A stretch of DNA of 64,000 bases from Pseudarthrobacter sp. NamE2 (GCF_005796205.1 NZ_VAHN01000002.1:62001-126000), one strand, 5' to 3'; shown: positions 17,348 to 34,661, counted from the first letter of the stretch. The notes: generated from the letters alone by a model not told the origin. Numbers and translations: made by a program.

Positions 17348-20300
17348 TTGGTCGCCTCGAGCACCTCTAATAACGAAACCGCTAACACCGCCGACAGCAC
17401 TGATGGTGCCACTCGCCGGCTCTCATTCGCAAAGATTCACGAACCTCTTGACGTTCCGAATCTGCTTGCCCTGCAGACGGACAGCTTCGACTGGCTGGTC
17501 GGCAATGAGCGCTGGCAGGCACGCGTAGCAAAGGCTGTCGAAGAAAACGATCTCAGCGTCGCTACCACGTCCGGCCTCTCGGACATCTTCGAAGAAATCT
17601 CTCCGATCGAGGATTTCCAGGGCACCATGTCCCTGAGCTTCTCCGACCCGGAGTTCGCCGACCCCAAGTACACGATGGCCGAGTGCAAGGACCGGGACGC
17701 CACGTATTCCGCTCCGCTGTATGTCAAGGCCGAGTTCATGAACAACAACACGGGCGAAATAAAGCAGCAGACCGTGTTCATGGGCGACTTCCCGCTGATG
17801 ACCGAGAAGGGCACCTTCGTGGTCAACGGCACCGAGCGTGTCGTCGTCTCGCAGCTGGTCCGTTCCCCGGGCGCCTACTTCGAGCGTGCCGCTGACAAGA
17901 CCAGCGACAAGGACATCTTCACCGCCAAGATCATCCCGTCCCGCGGTGCCTGGTTCGAGCTCGAAATCGACAAGCGCGACCAGGTCGGTGTCCGCCTCGA
18001 CCGCAAGCGCAAGCAGTCCGTCACCGTCCTGCTGAAGGCCCTCGGCTGGACCGAAGGCCAGATCCTCGAAGAGTTCGGCCAGTACGACTCCATGCGCGCC
18101 ACGCTGGAGAAGGACGCCACCGAAACCCGCGAAGACGCCCTGCTGGACATCTACCGCAAGCTGCGTCCGGGCGAGCCGCCCACCGTCGAGGCTGCCCAGT
18201 CCCTGCTGGACAACCTGTACTTCAACTCCAAGCGCTACGATCTGGCCAAGGTTGGCCGCTACAAGATCAACCGCAAGCTGGGCATCGACCGCTTCCTTGG
18301 CGACAAGGAAGCCTCGGTCCTGCACGTTGAAGACATCGTCGCCATGATCAAGTTCCTCGTCGCGCTGCATGCCGGCGAGAAGACCATCAAGGGTGTCCGC
18401 GACGGCCAGGAAGTGGACCTCCGCGTCGAAATCGACGATATCGACCACTTCGGCAACCGCCGTATCCGCGCCGTGGGCGAGCTCATCGAGAACCAGGTCC
18501 GCACCGGCCTGTCCCGCATGGAGCGCGTGGTCCGCGAGCGTATGACCACCCAGGACGTCGAGGCCATCACGCCGCAGACCCTGATCAACATCCGCCCGGT
18601 CGTGGCAGCCATCAAGGAGTTCTTCGGAACCTCCCAGCTGTCGCAGTTCATGGACCAGAACAACCCGCTCTCGGGCCTGACCCACAAGCGCCGCCTCTCG
18701 GCCCTTGGCCCCGGCGGTCTTTCCCGTGACCGCGCCGGCATGGAAGTCCGTGACGTGCACCCGTCCCACTACGGACGTATGTGCCCCATCGAAACCCCTG
18801 AAGGCCCGAACATTGGTCTGATCGGCTCGCTGGCCTCCTACGGACGCATCAACCCGTTCGGCTTCATCGAGACCCCTTACCGCAAGGTCAAGGACGGCGT
18901 TGTCTCCGACGAGGTCCAGTACCTCACGGCAGACGACGAAGCCGAGGTGCTGATCGCCCAGGCCAACGCGCCGCTGGACGAGAACAAGCGCTTCGCTGAA
19001 GAGACCGTCCTGGTCCGTGCCCGCGGTGGTGGAGGCGAGCCCGTCCTGGTTCCGGCCGAGGACGTCGAGTTCATGGACGTTTCCCCGCGCCAGATGGTGT
19101 CCGTGGCTACCGCCCTGATCCCGTTCCTCGAGCACGACGACGCCAACCGCGCACTCATGGGTGCCAACATGCAGCGCCAGGCCGTGCCGCTGGTCCGTTC
19201 CGAGGCCCCGTTCGTGGGCACCGGCATGGAGCGCGCCGCAGCCGTGGACGCTGGCGACGTCGTCATCGCCAAGAAGGCCGGTGTGGTAACCGAGGTCTCC
19301 GCCGAACTCGTCATCATGCTCAATGACGACGGTACGGAAACCAACTACCGCATCAACAAGTTCGCCCGCTCCAACCAGGGCAACTGCTACAACCACCGTG
19401 TCCTGGTGAATGAAGGCCAGCGCCTGGAAGTCGGCGGCATCATCGCCGACGGCCCGGCAACTGACCAGGGTGAACTCGCCCTCGGCAAGAACCTCCTGGT
19501 GGCATTCATGTCCTGGGAAGGCCACAACTTCGAGGACGCCATCATCCTCTCGCAGCGCATCGTGGCCGAGGACGTCCTGTCCTCCATCCACATCGAGGAG
19601 CACGAGATCGATGCCCGCGACACCAAGCTCGGTGCCGAGGAAATCACCCGTGATATCCCCAACGTGTCCGAGGAAGTCCTGGCAGGGCTGGACGAGCGCG
19701 GCATCATCCACATCGGTGCCGAGGTTGAGGCCGGCGACATCCTGGTCGGCAAGGTCACCCCGAAGGGTGAAACCGAACTGACCCCGGAAGAGCGCCTGCT
19801 GCGCGCCATCTTCGGCGAGAAGTCCCGCGAAGTGCGTGACACCTCCCTGAAGGTGCCCCACGGCGAGTCCGGCACGGTCATCGGCGTGCGCGTCTTCGAC
19901 CGCGACAACGACGACGAACTGCCTCCGGGCGTCAACCAGCTGGTCCGCGTCTACGTCGCTGCCAAGCGCAAGATCACCGACGGCGACAAGCTCGCCGGCC
20001 GCCACGGCAACAAGGGTGTTATCTCCAAGATCCTCCCGGTCGAGGACATGCCCTTCCTTGCCGACGGCACCCCCGTTGACATCGTCCTGAACCCGCTGGG
20101 TGTTCCGGGCCGCATGAACGTGGGCCAGGTGCTCGAAACGCACCTCGGCTGGGTGGCCAAGACCGGTTGGAAGATCGAAGGCGAGCCCGAGTGGGTCAAG
20201 CAGCTGCCCAACCTGCCGCGCGAGAGTGGCCCCACCACTGTTGCCACACCGGTGTTCGACGGTGCCCGCGAAGAGGAAATCACGGGCCTGCTCGACTCCA

Positions 20301-20857
20301 CCAACGTGACCCGCGACGGTGAGCGCCTGATCAACTCCTCCGGCAAGACGCGCCTGTTCGACGGCCGCTCCGGCGAGCCGTTCCCGGATCCGATCTCCGT
20401 GGGCTACATGTACATCCTGAAGCTCCACCACCTGGTGGACGACAAGATCCACGCCCGCTCCACCGGCCCGTACTCCATGATCACGCAGCAGCCGCTGGGT
20501 GGTAAGGCACAGTTCGGTGGCCAGCGCTTCGGTGAAATGGAAGTGTGGGCGCTGGAAGCATACGGCGCCGCCTACACCCTCCAGGAGCTCCTGACCATCA
20601 AGTCCGATGACATCCACGGCCGCGTGAAGGTCTACGAGGCCATCGTCAAGGGCGAGAACATCCCGGAGCCGGGCGTTCCCGAGTCCTTCAAGGTGTTGAT
20701 CAAGGAAATGCAGTCGCTGTGCCTGAACGTGGAAGTGCTTTCCACGGACGGAACCACGATTGAAATGCGTGACTCTGATGACGCAGTCTTCACGGCTGCG
20801 GAAGAACTGGGCATCGATCTGTCTCGTGCAGAGCCCAGCTCCGTAGAAGAGGTTTAA
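17348..20857 (+). CDS. rpoB: DNA-directed RNA polymerase subunit beta
   Basis: 1169 residues from TTG 17348 with GGAAGGA seven bases upstream; an in-frame GTG five codons earlier (17333) overlaps that ribosome site, so I prefer the TTG, which is also common for actinobacterial rpoB. The rifampicin region (about residues 425–520) reads [20 protein letters not shown], then [16 protein letters not shown]: the wild-type, sensitive form. The C-terminal part shows [20 protein letters not shown]. Catalytic core subunit with beta'. Followed by rpoC after 140 bases containing a hairpin and a dispersed repeat. Confidence 0.99.
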   Translation: MVASSTSNNETANTADSTDGATRRLSFAKIHEPLDVPNLLALQTDSFDWLVGNERWQARVAKAVEENDLSVATTSGLSDIFEEISPIEDFQGTMSLSFSDPEFADPKYTMAECKDRDATYSAPLYVKAEFMNNNTGEIKQQTVFMGDFPLMTEKGTFVVNGTERVVVSQLVRSPGAYFERAADKTSDKDIFTAKIIPSRGAWFELEIDKRDQVGVRLDRKRKQSVTVLLKALGWTEGQILEEFGQYDSMRATLEKDATETREDALLDIYRKLRPGEPPTVEAAQSLLDNLYFNSKRYDLAKVGRYKINRKLGIDRFLGDKEASVLHVEDIVAMIKFLVALHAGEKTIKGVRDGQEVDLRVEIDDIDHFGNRRIRAVGELIENQVRTGLSRMERVVRERMTTQDVEAITPQTLINIRPVVAAIKEFFGTSQLSQFMDQNNPLSGLTHKRRLSALGPGGLSRDRAGMEVRDVHPSHYGRMCPIETPEGPNIGLIGSLASYGRINPFGFIETPYRKVKDGVVSDEVQYLTADDEAEVLIAQANAPLDENKRFAEETVLVRARGGGGEPVLVPAEDVEFMDVSPRQMVSVATALIPFLEHDDANRALMGANMQRQAVPLVRSEAPFVGTGMERAAAVDAGDVVIAKKAGVVTEVSAELVIMLNDDGTETNYRINKFARSNQGNCYNHRVLVNEGQRLEVGGIIADGPATDQGELALGKNLLVAFMSWEGHNFEDAIILSQRIVAEDVLSSIHIEEHEIDARDTKLGAEEITRDIPNVSEEVLAGLDERGIIHIGAEVEAGDILVGKVTPKGETELTPEERLLRAIFGEKSREVRDTSLKVPHGESGTVIGVRVFDRDNDDELPPGVNQLVRVYVAAKRKITDGDKLAGRHGNKGVISKILPVEDMPFLADGTPVDIVLNPLGVPGRMNVGQVLETHLGWVAKTGWKIEGEPEWVKQLPNLPRESGPTTVATPVFDGAREEEITGLLDSTNVTRDGERLINSSGKTRLFDGRSGEPFPDPISVGYMYILKLHHLVDDKIHARSTGPYSMITQQPLGGKAQFGGQRFGEMEVWALEAYGAAYTLQELLTIKSDDIHGRVKVYEAIVKGENIPEPGVPESFKVLIKEMQSLCLNVEVLSTDGTTIEMRDSDDAVFTAAEELGIDLSRAEPSSVEEV

Positions 20858-20865
20858 CGGCGGGC

Positions 20866-20897
20866 GTACGACGGCGGGTGCCCACCCGCCGTCGTAC
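20866..20897. other. Strong hairpin in the rpoB–rpoC gap
   Basis: Perfect 14-bp stem GTACGACGGCGGGT / ACCCGCCGTCGTAC with a GCCC loop, 9 bases after the rpoB stop. CTCACCTCC follows, so there is no T-tract; not a standard terminator. Possible RNA processing or stabilising element. Confidence 0.7.
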
Positions 20898-20924
20898 CTC
20901 ACCTCCTCCGCGAAAGCGGGGGAC

Positions 20925-20947
20925 TGGTGGTTGAGCCTGTCGAAACC
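20925..20947. repeat. Dispersed palindromic element GGTTGAGCCTGTCGAAACC type
   Basis: TGGTGGTTGAGCCTGTCGAA followed by ACC; arms GGTT and AACC flank an imperfect palindromic core. From memory, this unit recurs in intergenic regions of Micrococcaceae and Microbacteriaceae genomes; only one copy is in this window. Confidence 0.5.
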
Positions 20948-20997
20948 CCGTAACCAAAGACTTCAGAATTTAGAGAACAAGAGAGAACAGGGACCAA

Positions 20998-24897
<3,900 letters not shown>

Positions 24898-24912
24898 ACC
24901 GGACTTCTTGCC

Positions 24913-24958
24913 AGCCCCGCCTCACCCTGCTTTTCGGCAAGGGGGAGGCGGGGCTTTC
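24913..24958 (+). terminator. Terminator after rpoC
   Basis: 11-bp stem AGCCCCGCCTC / GAGGCGGGGCT with a partly paired inner loop, followed by TTTCCC. Closes the rpoBC transcript. Confidence 0.7.
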
Positions 24959-25302
24959 CCGCTTTACCCAGTTTGGGGGAGTAGGGGCCCGATTAAGGCA
25001 TGGAGTCCGTCCATGCTAGACTTGTTACCAATTGTTATTGTGGCAGTGGATGAGTGCGCCGGTTACAGCTGAACAGCTGGGCCAGAGCGACGTTTCCGGA
25101 TTGCAGGGTTCTTGTGCAACGTATGCCACATTTTCGCATGCCTAGGGACTTTTCGTTCCGCGTTATCCCGACTGGCTTGTGATCCGACTATTAAGGCTTC
25201 GCCTTCGCCGCCCTGGGGTTTCCTCCAAGGCCCGGGCGGCGGGGCAACGCAACAAGAGAGCGGCCGGAAGCGGCTGCTCCGGATAAAACGGAGAACACGA
25301 GA
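24959..25302 (+). promoter_or_regulatory. str operon promoter and leader
   Basis: Candidate promoter TTAAGG (24993–24998), 18-base spacer, TAGACT (25017–25022); the spacer contains the inverted repeat CATGGAGTCCGTCCATG. The ~270-base leader that follows has no convincing gene. Near its end is a GC-rich palindromic stretch (CGCCGCCCTGGGG … CCCGGGCGGCGGGG, about 25207–25241), which could form a hairpin before the rpsL ribosome site. Confidence 0.5.
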
Positions 25303-25677
25303 GTGCCTACGATTAACCAGCTGGTCCGCAAGGGCCGCACGCCGAAGGTCTCAAAGACCAAGGCTCCCGCCCTTAAGGGCAGCCCGATGCGCCGCGGTGT
25401 TTGCACCCGCGTTTACACCACCACCCCCAAGAAGCCGAACTCGGCTCTGCGTAAGGTGGCACGTGTGCGCCTCAACGGCGGCATTGAAGTAACCGCCTAC
25501 ATCCCCGGTGTTGGCCACAACCTGCAGGAGCACTCCATTGTGCTCGTTCGCGGTGGTCGTGTGAAGGACCTCCCGGGTGTCCGCTACAAGATCGTCCGTG
25601 GCGCCCTCGATACCCAGGGCGTGAAGAACCGTAAGCAGGCCCGCAGCCGCTACGGCGCAAAGATGGAGAAGAAGTAA
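25303..25677 (+). CDS. rpsL: 30S ribosomal protein S12
   Basis: 124 residues from GTG 25303. Conserved [19 protein letters not shown] with Lys43, and [18 protein letters not shown] with Lys88; both are the streptomycin-sensitive wild type. S12 lies at the decoding centre. First gene of the str operon, separated from rpsG by one base. Confidence 0.99.
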   Translation: MPTINQLVRKGRTPKVSKTKAPALKGSPMRRGVCTRVYTTTPKKPNSALRKVARVRLNGGIEVTAYIPGVGHNLQEHSIVLVRGGRVKDLPGVRYKIVRGALDTQGVKNRKQARSRYGAKMEKK

Positions 25678-25678
25678 T

Positions 25679-26149
25679 ATGCCTCGCAAGGGTCCGGCCC
25701 CCAAGCGGCCGCTCGTTTCGGATCCGGTCTACGGTTCCCCGCTGGTTACCCAGCTCATCAACAAGGTGCTCGTTGACGGCAAGAAGTCCACGGCGGAGCG
25801 CATCGTCTACGGTGCCCTCGAAGGCGCCCGCGCCAAGTCCGGCGGCGACCCCGTTGCGGCCCTGAAGAAGGCCATGGACAACGTCAAGCCTTCCCTCGAG
25901 GTCCGCTCCCGCCGCGTCGGTGGCGCCACATACCAGGTTCCGGTTGAGGTTAAGCCGGGCCGCTCCACCGCACTCGCCCTGCGGTGGCTGGTGGGCTACT
26001 CCAAGGCCCGCCGTGAGAAGACCATGACCGAGCGCCTCCAGAACGAAATCCTGGATGCCTCCAACGGTCTCGGTGCCGCTGTGAAGCGTCGCGAAGACAC
26101 CCACAAGATGGCCGAGTCCAACAAGGCCTTCGCACACTACCGCTGGTAA
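25679..26149 (+). CDS. rpsG: 30S ribosomal protein S7
   Basis: 156 residues. [20 protein letters not shown] start and the family motif [17 protein letters not shown]-terminal helix [15 protein letters not shown]. Nucleates the 30S head and, in E. coli, represses its own operon. Only one base after rpsL, so translation is coupled. Confidence 0.98.
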   Translation: MPRKGPAPKRPLVSDPVYGSPLVTQLINKVLVDGKKSTAERIVYGALEGARAKSGGDPVAALKKAMDNVKPSLEVRSRRVGGATYQVPVEVKPGRSTALALRWLVGYSKARREKTMTERLQNEILDASNGLGAAVKRREDTHKMAESNKAFAHYRW

Positions 26150-26218
26150 TACTCCCCGGACGCCGCCGGCTCAGCAGAGCCGGCGGCGAACGTGTAGTCC
26201 ATCCCAAAAGGAGACCCC

Positions 26219-28333
<2,115 letters not shown>

Positions 28334-28495
28334 TCCTTCGGACTTTCAAAGCGAACACCTCGGGTGCGCGGGCCGGCAACGGAAAGCGCAGCCGGTGCAG
28401 GTGGCCGGGGCCGGCCGGATCAGTCCGGCCAGCCCGGCTTCGGCCATCTGCACGAACAGGCTCAAGGGACTAGTATTAGTTCCTGAATCTGCAAT

Positions 28496-28525
28496 TTCAC
28501 CAATCCCAAAGCCCCCAGATAGACT
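28496..28525 (+). promoter_or_regulatory. Candidate tuf promoter
   Basis: TTCACC (28496–28501), 18-base spacer, TAGACT (28520–28525), 70 bases before the tuf start. Would allow extra EF-Tu expression independent of the str operon. Confidence 0.45.
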
Positions 28526-28594
28526 TGCCTGAGTTTCTGCCGCGACAAGCGCGGTTAGAGGGCAAGCCATTTGAAAACGTTCTAGGAGGAACCT

Positions 28595-29785
28595 GTGGCA
28601 AAGGCAAAGTTCGAGCGGACTAAGCCGCACGTCAACATCGGCACCATCGGTCACGTTGACCACGGTAAGACGACGCTGACGGCCGCCATTTCCAAGGTGC
28701 TGTACGACAAGTACCCGGATCTCAACGAGAAGCGCGACTTCGCGTCGATCGACTCTGCTCCCGAAGAGCGTCAGCGCGGTATTACCATCAACATCTCCCA
28801 CGTGGAGTACCAGACCGAGAAGCGTCACTACGCACACGTTGACGCCCCCGGTCACGCTGACTACATCAAGAACATGATCACCGGTGCTGCCCAGATGGAC
28901 GGCGCAATCCTCGTGGTTGCTGCCACCGACGGCCCCATGGCTCAGACCCGCGAGCACGTTCTGCTCGCCCGCCAGGTTGGTGTTCCCTACCTGCTGGTCG
29001 CGCTGAACAAGGCTGACATGGTTGAGGACGAGGAACTCCTCGACCTCGTCGAAATGGAAGTTCGTGAGCTCCTGAGCTCGCAGGGCTTCGACGGCGACGA
29101 CGCTCCGGTTGTCCGCGTTTCCGGCCTGAAGGCACTGGAAGGCGATCCCGAGTGGGTCAAGTCCGTTGAGGACCTGATGGCTGCTGTGGACGAGTCCGTT
29201 CCGGACCCCGTTCGTGACCGCGACAAGCCGTTCCTGATGCCGATCGAAGACGTCTTCACCATCACCGGCCGTGGCACCGTTGTTACGGGCCGCGCCGAGC
29301 GTGGTACCCTCGCCATCAACTCCGAGGTCGAGATCGTCGGCATCCGCCCGGTCCAGAAGACCACCGTTACCGGTATCGAGATGTTCCACAAGCAGCTCGA
29401 CGAAGCATGGGCCGGCGAGAACTGTGGCCTCCTGCTCCGTGGCCTGAAGCGCGACGATGTCGAGCGTGGCCAGGTTGTCGTCAAGCCGGGTTCCATCACC
29501 CCGCACACCGACTTCGAGGCAAACGTCTACATCCTCTCCAAGGACGAAGGCGGACGCCACAACCCGTTCTACTCGAACTACCGCCCGCAGTTCTACTTCC
29601 GTACCACGGACGTTACCGGCGTTATCACCCTGCCCGAGGGCACGGAAATGGTTATGCCCGGCGACAACACTGAGATGACCGTTGCGCTCATCCAGCCGAT
29701 CGCTATGGAAGAAGGCCTCGGCTTCGCTATCCGCGAAGGCGGCCGCACCGTTGGTTCGGGACGTGTTACCAAGATCATCAAGTAA
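28595..29785 (+). CDS. tuf: Elongation factor Tu
   Basis: 396 residues from GTG 28595 with TAGGAGGA upstream. GTPase motifs [26 protein letters not shown], and NKADMVED. Delivers aminoacyl-tRNA to the ribosome. Last gene of the str operon, closed by a strong terminator. Confidence 0.99.
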   Translation: MAKAKFERTKPHVNIGTIGHVDHGKTTLTAAISKVLYDKYPDLNEKRDFASIDSAPEERQRGITINISHVEYQTEKRHYAHVDAPGHADYIKNMITGAAQMDGAILVVAATDGPMAQTREHVLLARQVGVPYLLVALNKADMVEDEELLDLVEMEVRELLSSQGFDGDDAPVVRVSGLKALEGDPEWVKSVEDLMAAVDESVPDPVRDRDKPFLMPIEDVFTITGRGTVVTGRAERGTLAINSEVEIVGIRPVQKTTVTGIEMFHKQLDEAWAGENCGLLLRGLKRDDVERGQVVVKPGSITPHTDFEANVYILSKDEGGRHNPFYSNYRPQFYFRTTDVTGVITLPEGTEMVMPGDNTEMTVALIQPIAMEEGLGFAIREGGRTVGSGRVTKIIK

Positions 29786-29800
29786 TTCTTGTTGAACTGA

Positions 29801-29841
29801 AGAACAGCCCCGCTGCATGAGCAGCGGGGCTGTTCTTTTTG
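29801..29841 (+). terminator. Rho-independent terminator after tuf
   Basis: 16-bp perfect stem AGAACAGCCCCGCTGC / GCAGCGGGGCTGTTCT with an ATGA loop, followed by TTTTG; the strongest terminator in the window. Confidence 0.92.
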
Positions 29842-29886
29842 TTTCACTTGTCCCTGATACTCTGGCTGGACCGAAAGGAGATCGTC

Positions 29887-30012
29887 ATGAGCTGGCTTAT
29901 CTTCCTGATAATCGTGGTTGCCGTGGTGGCAGGCGTGTTCTGGGCCAAGAACCACTTCCGCCACGAGATTGACCGCGCCAAGCGCATCAACAGGGCCAAC
30001 AAAAACCAGTAG
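29887..30012 (+). CDS. 41-residue single-TM membrane peptide
   Basis: MSWLIFLIIVVAVVAGVFW is one N-terminal TM helix, followed by a basic amphipathic tail (AKNHFRHEIDRAKRINRANK). ATG 29887 has AAAGGAG six bases upstream, a good site, and the frame ends cleanly at TAG 30012. Lies alone between the tuf terminator and the convergent beta-glucosidase. I do not recognise a family; small membrane peptides often tune transporters or sensors (general knowledge only). Confidence 0.6.
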   Translation: MSWLIFLIIVVAVVAGVFWAKNHFRHEIDRAKRINRANKNQ

Positions 30013-30053
30013 CCCCGGCACCAACGGGAAACGGGGAGGACCGGGCTGGCCTG

Positions 30054-31493
30054 TTACTGGCCGGTCCGGGCTCTCTTGGCCTGGGAAAGGGCCTGGTACC
30101 AGTAATAGGACTGCTTCGGGGTCCGTTCCTGGGTATTGAAGTCGACGTGCACGAGACCAAAGCGCTGGGAGTACCCGGCGGCCCACTCGAAGTTGTCCAT
30201 CAGGGTCCAGACGTAATACCCCCGCAGGTCAACGCCGGACGCGATGCCGCCCGGGGACGTGGCGTCCAGGGCTGCCCGCAGGTGGCTGGCCAGGTACTGC
30301 ACGCGTTCCTCGTCCTGGAGCGTTCCGTCCACGGTGTCCGGTTCCGGAAAGCTCGCTCCGCCTTCGGTGATGTACACGGGCGGCAGCGCCTCCCCGTAGC
30401 GGTCCTGCAGTTCCCTCAGCAGGATGCCCAGGTGCCCGGGAGCCACCGGCCAGCCGAAACCCGTATGGGGAAGGTCCGGGTACCCCACCTCGCGGTACGG
30501 CAGCCGGGCTACCGCCTTGTGCGGTTCAGCAGGGATGGGTGTCACACCGGATCCGATGGCGACCTTGATGGGGTAGTAGTAGTTGAGCCCGTAGAAGTCC
30601 AGTGGCTGGTGTACAGTCCTCAGGTCGGCGTCGGACATCCTTCGGCCGGAGCGCAGCCACGGCCTGGCGTACAGGGGGACTGAAGGATAACGGCCCAGCA
30701 GGACAGGGTCAGCGTAAATCCTGTTCATCAGCAGGTCGTACATACGGGCTATCGACCTGTCGCCGATGCTTCCGGAAGCAGGGCGGACAGGCGCGTGCAG
30801 GTTGGTTACGCCCACGCCGCCGGCAACTCCGGCGGCGCGGAGGGCCTGGACGCCAAGCCCGTGTGCCAGCAGCTGATGGTGCACTGCAGGAAGGGCGTTG
30901 AACATCAGCGCATGGCCGGGGGCGTGAACCCCGAGGGCGTAACCGTTCAGGGTGACTGACAGGGGTTCGTTCAGGGTCACCCACTGCGCCACGCGGTCCC
31001 CAAACCGTTCACCGGCTGCCGCTGCGTAGTCGCCAAAGCGTTCCGCGGTTTCGCGGTTCAGCCAGCCCCCGCGGTGCTCCAGGGGCAATGGGGTGTCCCA
31101 GTGGTAAAGGGTGGCCATCGGGGCAATGCCGGCGTCCAGCAACTGGTCGATCAGCCGGTCGTAAAAATCCAGGCCCTCTTCATTGAAACGGCCCCGCCCG
31201 TCAGGCTGGATGCGGGGCCATGACAGCGAGAACCGGTAGGAGTCCACGCCCAGCTCCCGCAGCAGTGCCACATCCTCGGGAAGCCTGTTGTAGTGGTCGC
31301 AGGCGACGGCGGGGGAGTGGCCGTCAACGATGGCGCCGGGTTTCTCGGCGAACGCGTCCCAGCCGGAGGGTCCGCGGCCGCCTTCGCGCAGGGCGCCTTC
31401 GACCTGAAAGGCCGCGGCGGCGACGCCCAGGGTGAACGACGGCGGCATGCGGTTGGCCAGTTCCGTCACCGATTCAGTGCTTTCCAGCGTCAT
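30054..31493 (-). CDS. Beta-glucosidase, glycoside hydrolase family 1
   Basis: 479 residues, usual GH1 length. N-terminal FTLGVAAAAFQVEGA; acid/base Glu176 in WVTLNEPLSVT; nucleophile Glu377 in PVYITEGGASFPEP (the family usually has TENG, here TEGG, still with the Glu); C-terminal WTLMDNFEWAAGYSQRFGL. Retaining hydrolysis of beta-glucosides, probably cytoplasmic since no signal peptide is visible. Start ATG 31493 has AAGGA unusually close, so a start at residue 16 (MPPSFTLGV) is possible. It interrupts the usual str–S10 junction. Confidence 0.9.
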   Translation of the reverse strand: MTLESTESVTELANRMPPSFTLGVAAAAFQVEGALREGGRGPSGWDAFAEKPGAIVDGHSPAVACDHYNRLPEDVALLRELGVDSYRFSLSWPRIQPDGRGRFNEEGLDFYDRLIDQLLDAGIAPMATLYHWDTPLPLEHRGGWLNRETAERFGDYAAAAGERFGDRVAQWVTLNEPLSVTLNGYALGVHAPGHALMFNALPAVHHQLLAHGLGVQALRAAGVAGGVGVTNLHAPVRPASGSIGDRSIARMYDLLMNRIYADPVLLGRYPSVPLYARPWLRSGRRMSDADLRTVHQPLDFYGLNYYYPIKVAIGSGVTPIPAEPHKAVARLPYREVGYPDLPHTGFGWPVAPGHLGILLRELQDRYGEALPPVYITEGGASFPEPDTVDGTLQDEERVQYLASHLRAALDATSPGGIASGVDLRGYYVWTLMDNFEWAAGYSQRFGLVHVDFNTQERTPKQSYYWYQALSQAKRARTGQ

Positions 31494-31891
31494 GTCCTTA
31501 TCATCTATTCGCGGACACCCGAGGGCAATGACCTGCCCGGGCTTGCCTGAGAAGGGGCGATTCGCATCTGCCCCGGATTTCTGGCAAACTAGATGAGTTG
31601 TTCAAGCGCTTCTTCGTGTCCCGGTCCGGATAATGCCGGATGCAGGGTCCAAGTTGAAGACCAAACATAACCCACCCCAATGGAATTGCGGATTTGTATG
31701 CGTGTTGAGCGCGACACGCCCGACCGCGGGGGTCGGTTGCGCCGGCAAGGTGAGGAACCCGGATTCATCCGGATTCAGCTTGTGCGGCGGGTGGTGGTTA
31801 CGACCTCAAATGCTTCGGCAGCCATACAACGAGAAAGTGAACAGGGCAGCCCTAAACCGGGGAAGCACAGACTGAAAGAGAGTCAGGCGAC
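31494..31891 (+). promoter_or_regulatory. S10 operon upstream region and leader
   Basis: 398 bases without a supported gene. A TAGATG at 31590–31595 could be a -10 box but no good -35 is visible. The leader contains a tandem direct repeat (CCGGATTCAT / CCGGATTCAG, 31759–31778) and several GC-rich palindromic stretches. In E. coli the S10 leader mediates L4 control; I cannot recognise that structure here. Confidence 0.4.
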
Positions 31892-32200
31892 ATGGCGGGA
31901 CAAAAAATCCGCATCCGGCTGAAGTCATACGACCACGAGGTCATTGACGTTTCAGCACGGAAGATCGTTGAGACGGTCACGCGCGCAGGCGCAACGGTAG
32001 TTGGCCCCGTGCCGCTGCCCACGGAGAAGAACGTGTACTGCGTGATTCGTTCTCCGCACAAGTACAAGGACAGCCGCGAGCACTTTGAAATGCGCACGCA
32101 CAAGCGTCTTATCGACATCATCGATCCCACGCCCAAGGCCGTCGACTCGCTCATGCGCCTCGACCTGCCGGCCGACGTGAACATCGAAATCAAGCTGTAG
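31892..32200 (+). CDS. rpsJ: 30S ribosomal protein S10 / NusE
   Basis: 102 residues. [20 protein letters not shown] start, then [20 protein letters not shown] and the C-terminal [17 protein letters not shown]10 is also NusE in antitermination complexes and links NusG to the ribosome. First gene of an 11-gene S10 operon. Confidence 0.99.
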
Positions 32201-32217
32201 GGAGGTGCTGAGAAACT

Positions 32218-32868
32218 ATGACCGCAACCCGTAACGTAAAGGGCCTGCTGGGCACGAAGCTCGGCATGACCCAGGTCTGGGACGAGAACAACAAGCTCAT
32301 CCCCGTCACTGTGGTCCAGGCAGATTCGAACGTCATCACCCAGCTGCGCAACGCTGAGACTGATGGCTATGTCGCCGTCCAGATCGGCTACGGCCAGATC
32401 GATCCCCGCAAGGTCACCAAGCCGCTGGCTGGTCACTTTGAAAAGGCAGGCGTCACGCCTCGCCGCCACGTCGTCGAACTCCGTACCGCAGATGCTGCCG
32501 AGTACGAGCTGGGCCAGGAACTCTCCGTGGAGCTCTTCCAGGCCGGCCAGAAGATCGACGTCATCGGAACCACCAAGGGTAAGGGCTTCGCCGGTGTTAT
32601 GAAGCGTCACGGCTTCTCCGGCGTTGGCGCTTCCCACGGTGCCCACAAGAACCACCGTAAGCCCGGTTCAATCGGTGGTGCATCCACCCCGAGCCGCGTC
32701 TTCAAGGGCATGCGAATGGCTGGCCGCATGGGCGCCGTTCGTCACACCACGCTGAACCTCACCGTTCACGCGGTTGACGTCGAGAAGTCGCTGCTCCTGA
32801 TCAAGGGTGCCGTTCCCGGTGCCCGCGGCCAGGTCGTCTTCGTACGCACCGCCGTGAAGGGAGCCTAG
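32218..32868 (+). CDS. rplC: 50S ribosomal protein L3
   Basis: 216 residues. [20 protein letters not shown] start; the internal loop near the peptidyl transferase centre reads [20 protein letters not shown] and [17 protein letters not shown] ribosome site. Seventeen bases after rpsJ, five before rplD. Confidence 0.98.
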   Translation: MTATRNVKGLLGTKLGMTQVWDENNKLIPVTVVQADSNVITQLRNAETDGYVAVQIGYGQIDPRKVTKPLAGHFEKAGVTPRRHVVELRTADAAEYELGQELSVELFQAGQKIDVIGTTKGKGFAGVMKRHGFSGVGASHGAHKNHRKPGSIGGASTPSRVFKGMRMAGRMGAVRHTTLNLTVHAVDVEKSLLLIKGAVPGARGQVVFVRTAVKGA

Positions 32869-32872
32869 TCCA

Positions 32873-33490
32873 ATGGCTAACACTGTCCAGGTTGACCTGC
32901 CTGCAGAGATCTTCGACGTCCAGACCAACGTGCCGCTGCTGCACCAGGTTGTCGTTGCCCAGCTCGCTGCTGCTCGCCAGGGTACCCACAAGACCAAGAC
33001 CCGCGCTGAAGTTTCCGGTGCAGGACGCAAGCCGTTCAAGCAGAAGGGCACCGGCCGGGCCCGCCAGGGTTCCGTCCGCGCTCCGCACATGACCGGCGGT
33101 GGCGTTGTCCACGGTCCCACTCCGCGTGACTACAGCCAGCGCACCCCCAAGAAGATGATTGCTGCTGCACTGCGCGGCGCACTGTCTGACCGGGCCCGCA
33201 ACGGACGCATCCACGTTGTCTCCGAGCTGGTGGCAGGCGACAAGCCGTCCGCCAAGGCTGCACTGGCAACGCTCCGCGGTGTTTCCGACCGCAAGAACCT
33301 GCTGGTTGTCATCGAGCGCGCCAATGATGTTGCTGCACTGTCCGTGCGCAACCTCGCCGATGTTCACGTTCTGTACGCAGACCAGCTGAACACCTACGAC
33401 GTTCTCGTCTCTGATGACGTTGTCTTCACCAAGGCTGCCTACGACGCATTCGTTGCCGCCAAGGCTAAGAACGAGGAGGATGCCAAGTGA
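32873..33490 (+). CDS. rplD: 50S ribosomal protein L4
   Basis: 205 residues. The extended tunnel loop reads [20 protein letters not shown] then [12 protein letters not shown]4 is the autogenous repressor of the S10 operon in gamma-proteobacteria; that mechanism is not established here. Overlaps rplW by 4 bases (GTGA). Confidence 0.98.
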   Translation: MANTVQVDLPAEIFDVQTNVPLLHQVVVAQLAAARQGTHKTKTRAEVSGAGRKPFKQKGTGRARQGSVRAPHMTGGGVVHGPTPRDYSQRTPKKMIAAALRGALSDRARNGRIHVVSELVAGDKPSAKAALATLRGVSDRKNLLVVIERANDVAALSVRNLADVHVLYADQLNTYDVLVSDDVVFTKAAYDAFVAAKAKNEEDAK

Positions 33491-33792
33491 GCGCAGCCAC
33501 CATCAAGGATCCCCGCGACGTCGTGCTTGCACCCGTCGTGTCGGAAAAGAGCTATGGCCTGATCGACGAGGGCAAGTACACCTTCCTGGTGGACCCCCGG
33601 TCGAACAAGACCGAGATCAAGCTGGCCGTGGAGAAGATCTTCTCCGTCAAGGTCGAATCGATCAACACCATCAACCGTGCCGGTAAGCGCAAGCGCACCA
33701 AATTCGGATGGGGCACCCGCAAGAGCACCAAGCGTGCGATTGTCACCCTCAAAGAAGGCACCATCGACATCTTCGGCGGTCCGCTCGCGTAG
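33487..33792 (+). CDS. rplW: 50S ribosomal protein L23
   Basis: 101 residues from GTG 33487. [20 protein letters not shown] and [20 protein letters not shown] are family signatures. Located at the tunnel exit, docking site for SRP and trigger factor. Confidence 0.97.
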   Translation: MSAATIKDPRDVVLAPVVSEKSYGLIDEGKYTFLVDPRSNKTEIKLAVEKIFSVKVESINTINRAGKRKRTKFGWGTRKSTKRAIVTLKEGTIDIFGGPLA

Positions 33793-33821
33793 CGGAGACC
33801 ACTTTAACGAGGACATAAATT

Positions 33822-34661
33822 ATGGGAATCCGTAAGTACAAGCCGACTACACCGGGCCGTCGTGGCTCGAGCGTAGCGGACTTCATCGAGATCACGCGAT
33901 CGACGCCGGAAAAGTCGCTGCTGCGTCCGCTGCCCAAGTCGGGTGGCCGCAACAACACCGGTAAGATCACAACCCGCCACAAGGGCGGCGGACACAAGCG
34001 CCAGTACCGTCTGATCGACTTCCGTCGCCACGACAAGGACGGCGTTGACGCCCGCGTTGCCGAGATCGAGTACGATCCGAACCGCACGGCCCGCATCGCA
34101 CTCCTGCACTACGTTGATGGCACCAAGCGTTACATCATCGCTCCCAACAAGCTGGCCCAGGGCGACTTCGTTGAAGCCGGCCCCAACGCCGACATCAAGC
34201 CCGGCAACAACCTGCCCCTGCGCAACATCCCGGTGGGTACCGTTGTGCACGCGGTTGAACTGCGTCCGGGCGGCGGCGCCAAGATGGCCCGCTCCGCTGG
34301 TGCTTCGGTCCAGCTCGTTGCCAAGGAAGGCCGCTTCGCCCAGTTGCGCCTGCCTTCCGGTGAAATCCGCAACGTCGACGTGCGCTGCCGCGCAACCGTC
34401 GGCGAGGTGGGCAACGCCGAGCAGTCCAACATCAACTGGGGCAAGGCCGGCCGTATGCGCTGGAAGGGCGTCCGCCCGACCGTCCGTGGTGTCGCCATGA
34501 ACCCCGTTGACCACCCGCACGGTGGTGGTGAGGGTAAGACCTCCGGTGGTCGTAACCCCGTCAACCCGAACGGTAAGCGGGAAGGCCGCACGCGCCGCCC
34601 CAACAAAGAGAGCGACAAGCTTATTGTGCGTCGCCGTCGTACTGGCAAGAACAAGCGATAG
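33822..34661 (+). CDS. rplB: 50S ribosomal protein L2
   Basis: 279 residues. [20 protein letters not shown] start; the peptidyl-transferase proximal loop is [19 protein letters not shown], with the conserved histidine. Needed for subunit association. Confidence 0.98.
   Translation: MGIRKYKPTTPGRRGSSVADFIEITRSTPEKSLLRPLPKSGGRNNTGKITTRHKGGGHKRQYRLIDFRRHDKDGVDARVAEIEYDPNRTARIALLHYVDGTKRYIIAPNKLAQGDFVEAGPNADIKPGNNLPLRNIPVGTVVHAVELRPGGGAKMARSAGASVQLVAKEGRFAQLRLPSGEIRNVDVRCRATVGEVGNAEQSNINWGKAGRMRWKGVRPTVRGVAMNPVDHPHGGGEGKTSGGRNPVNPNGKREGRTRRPNKESDKLIVRRRRTGKNKR

Noticed and set aside
17423..20902. A 1159-codon open frame antisense to rpoB
   Set aside because: Its codons mirror the strong G/C third-position bias of rpoB; the translation has no recognisable domain and the gene on the plus strand is certain.
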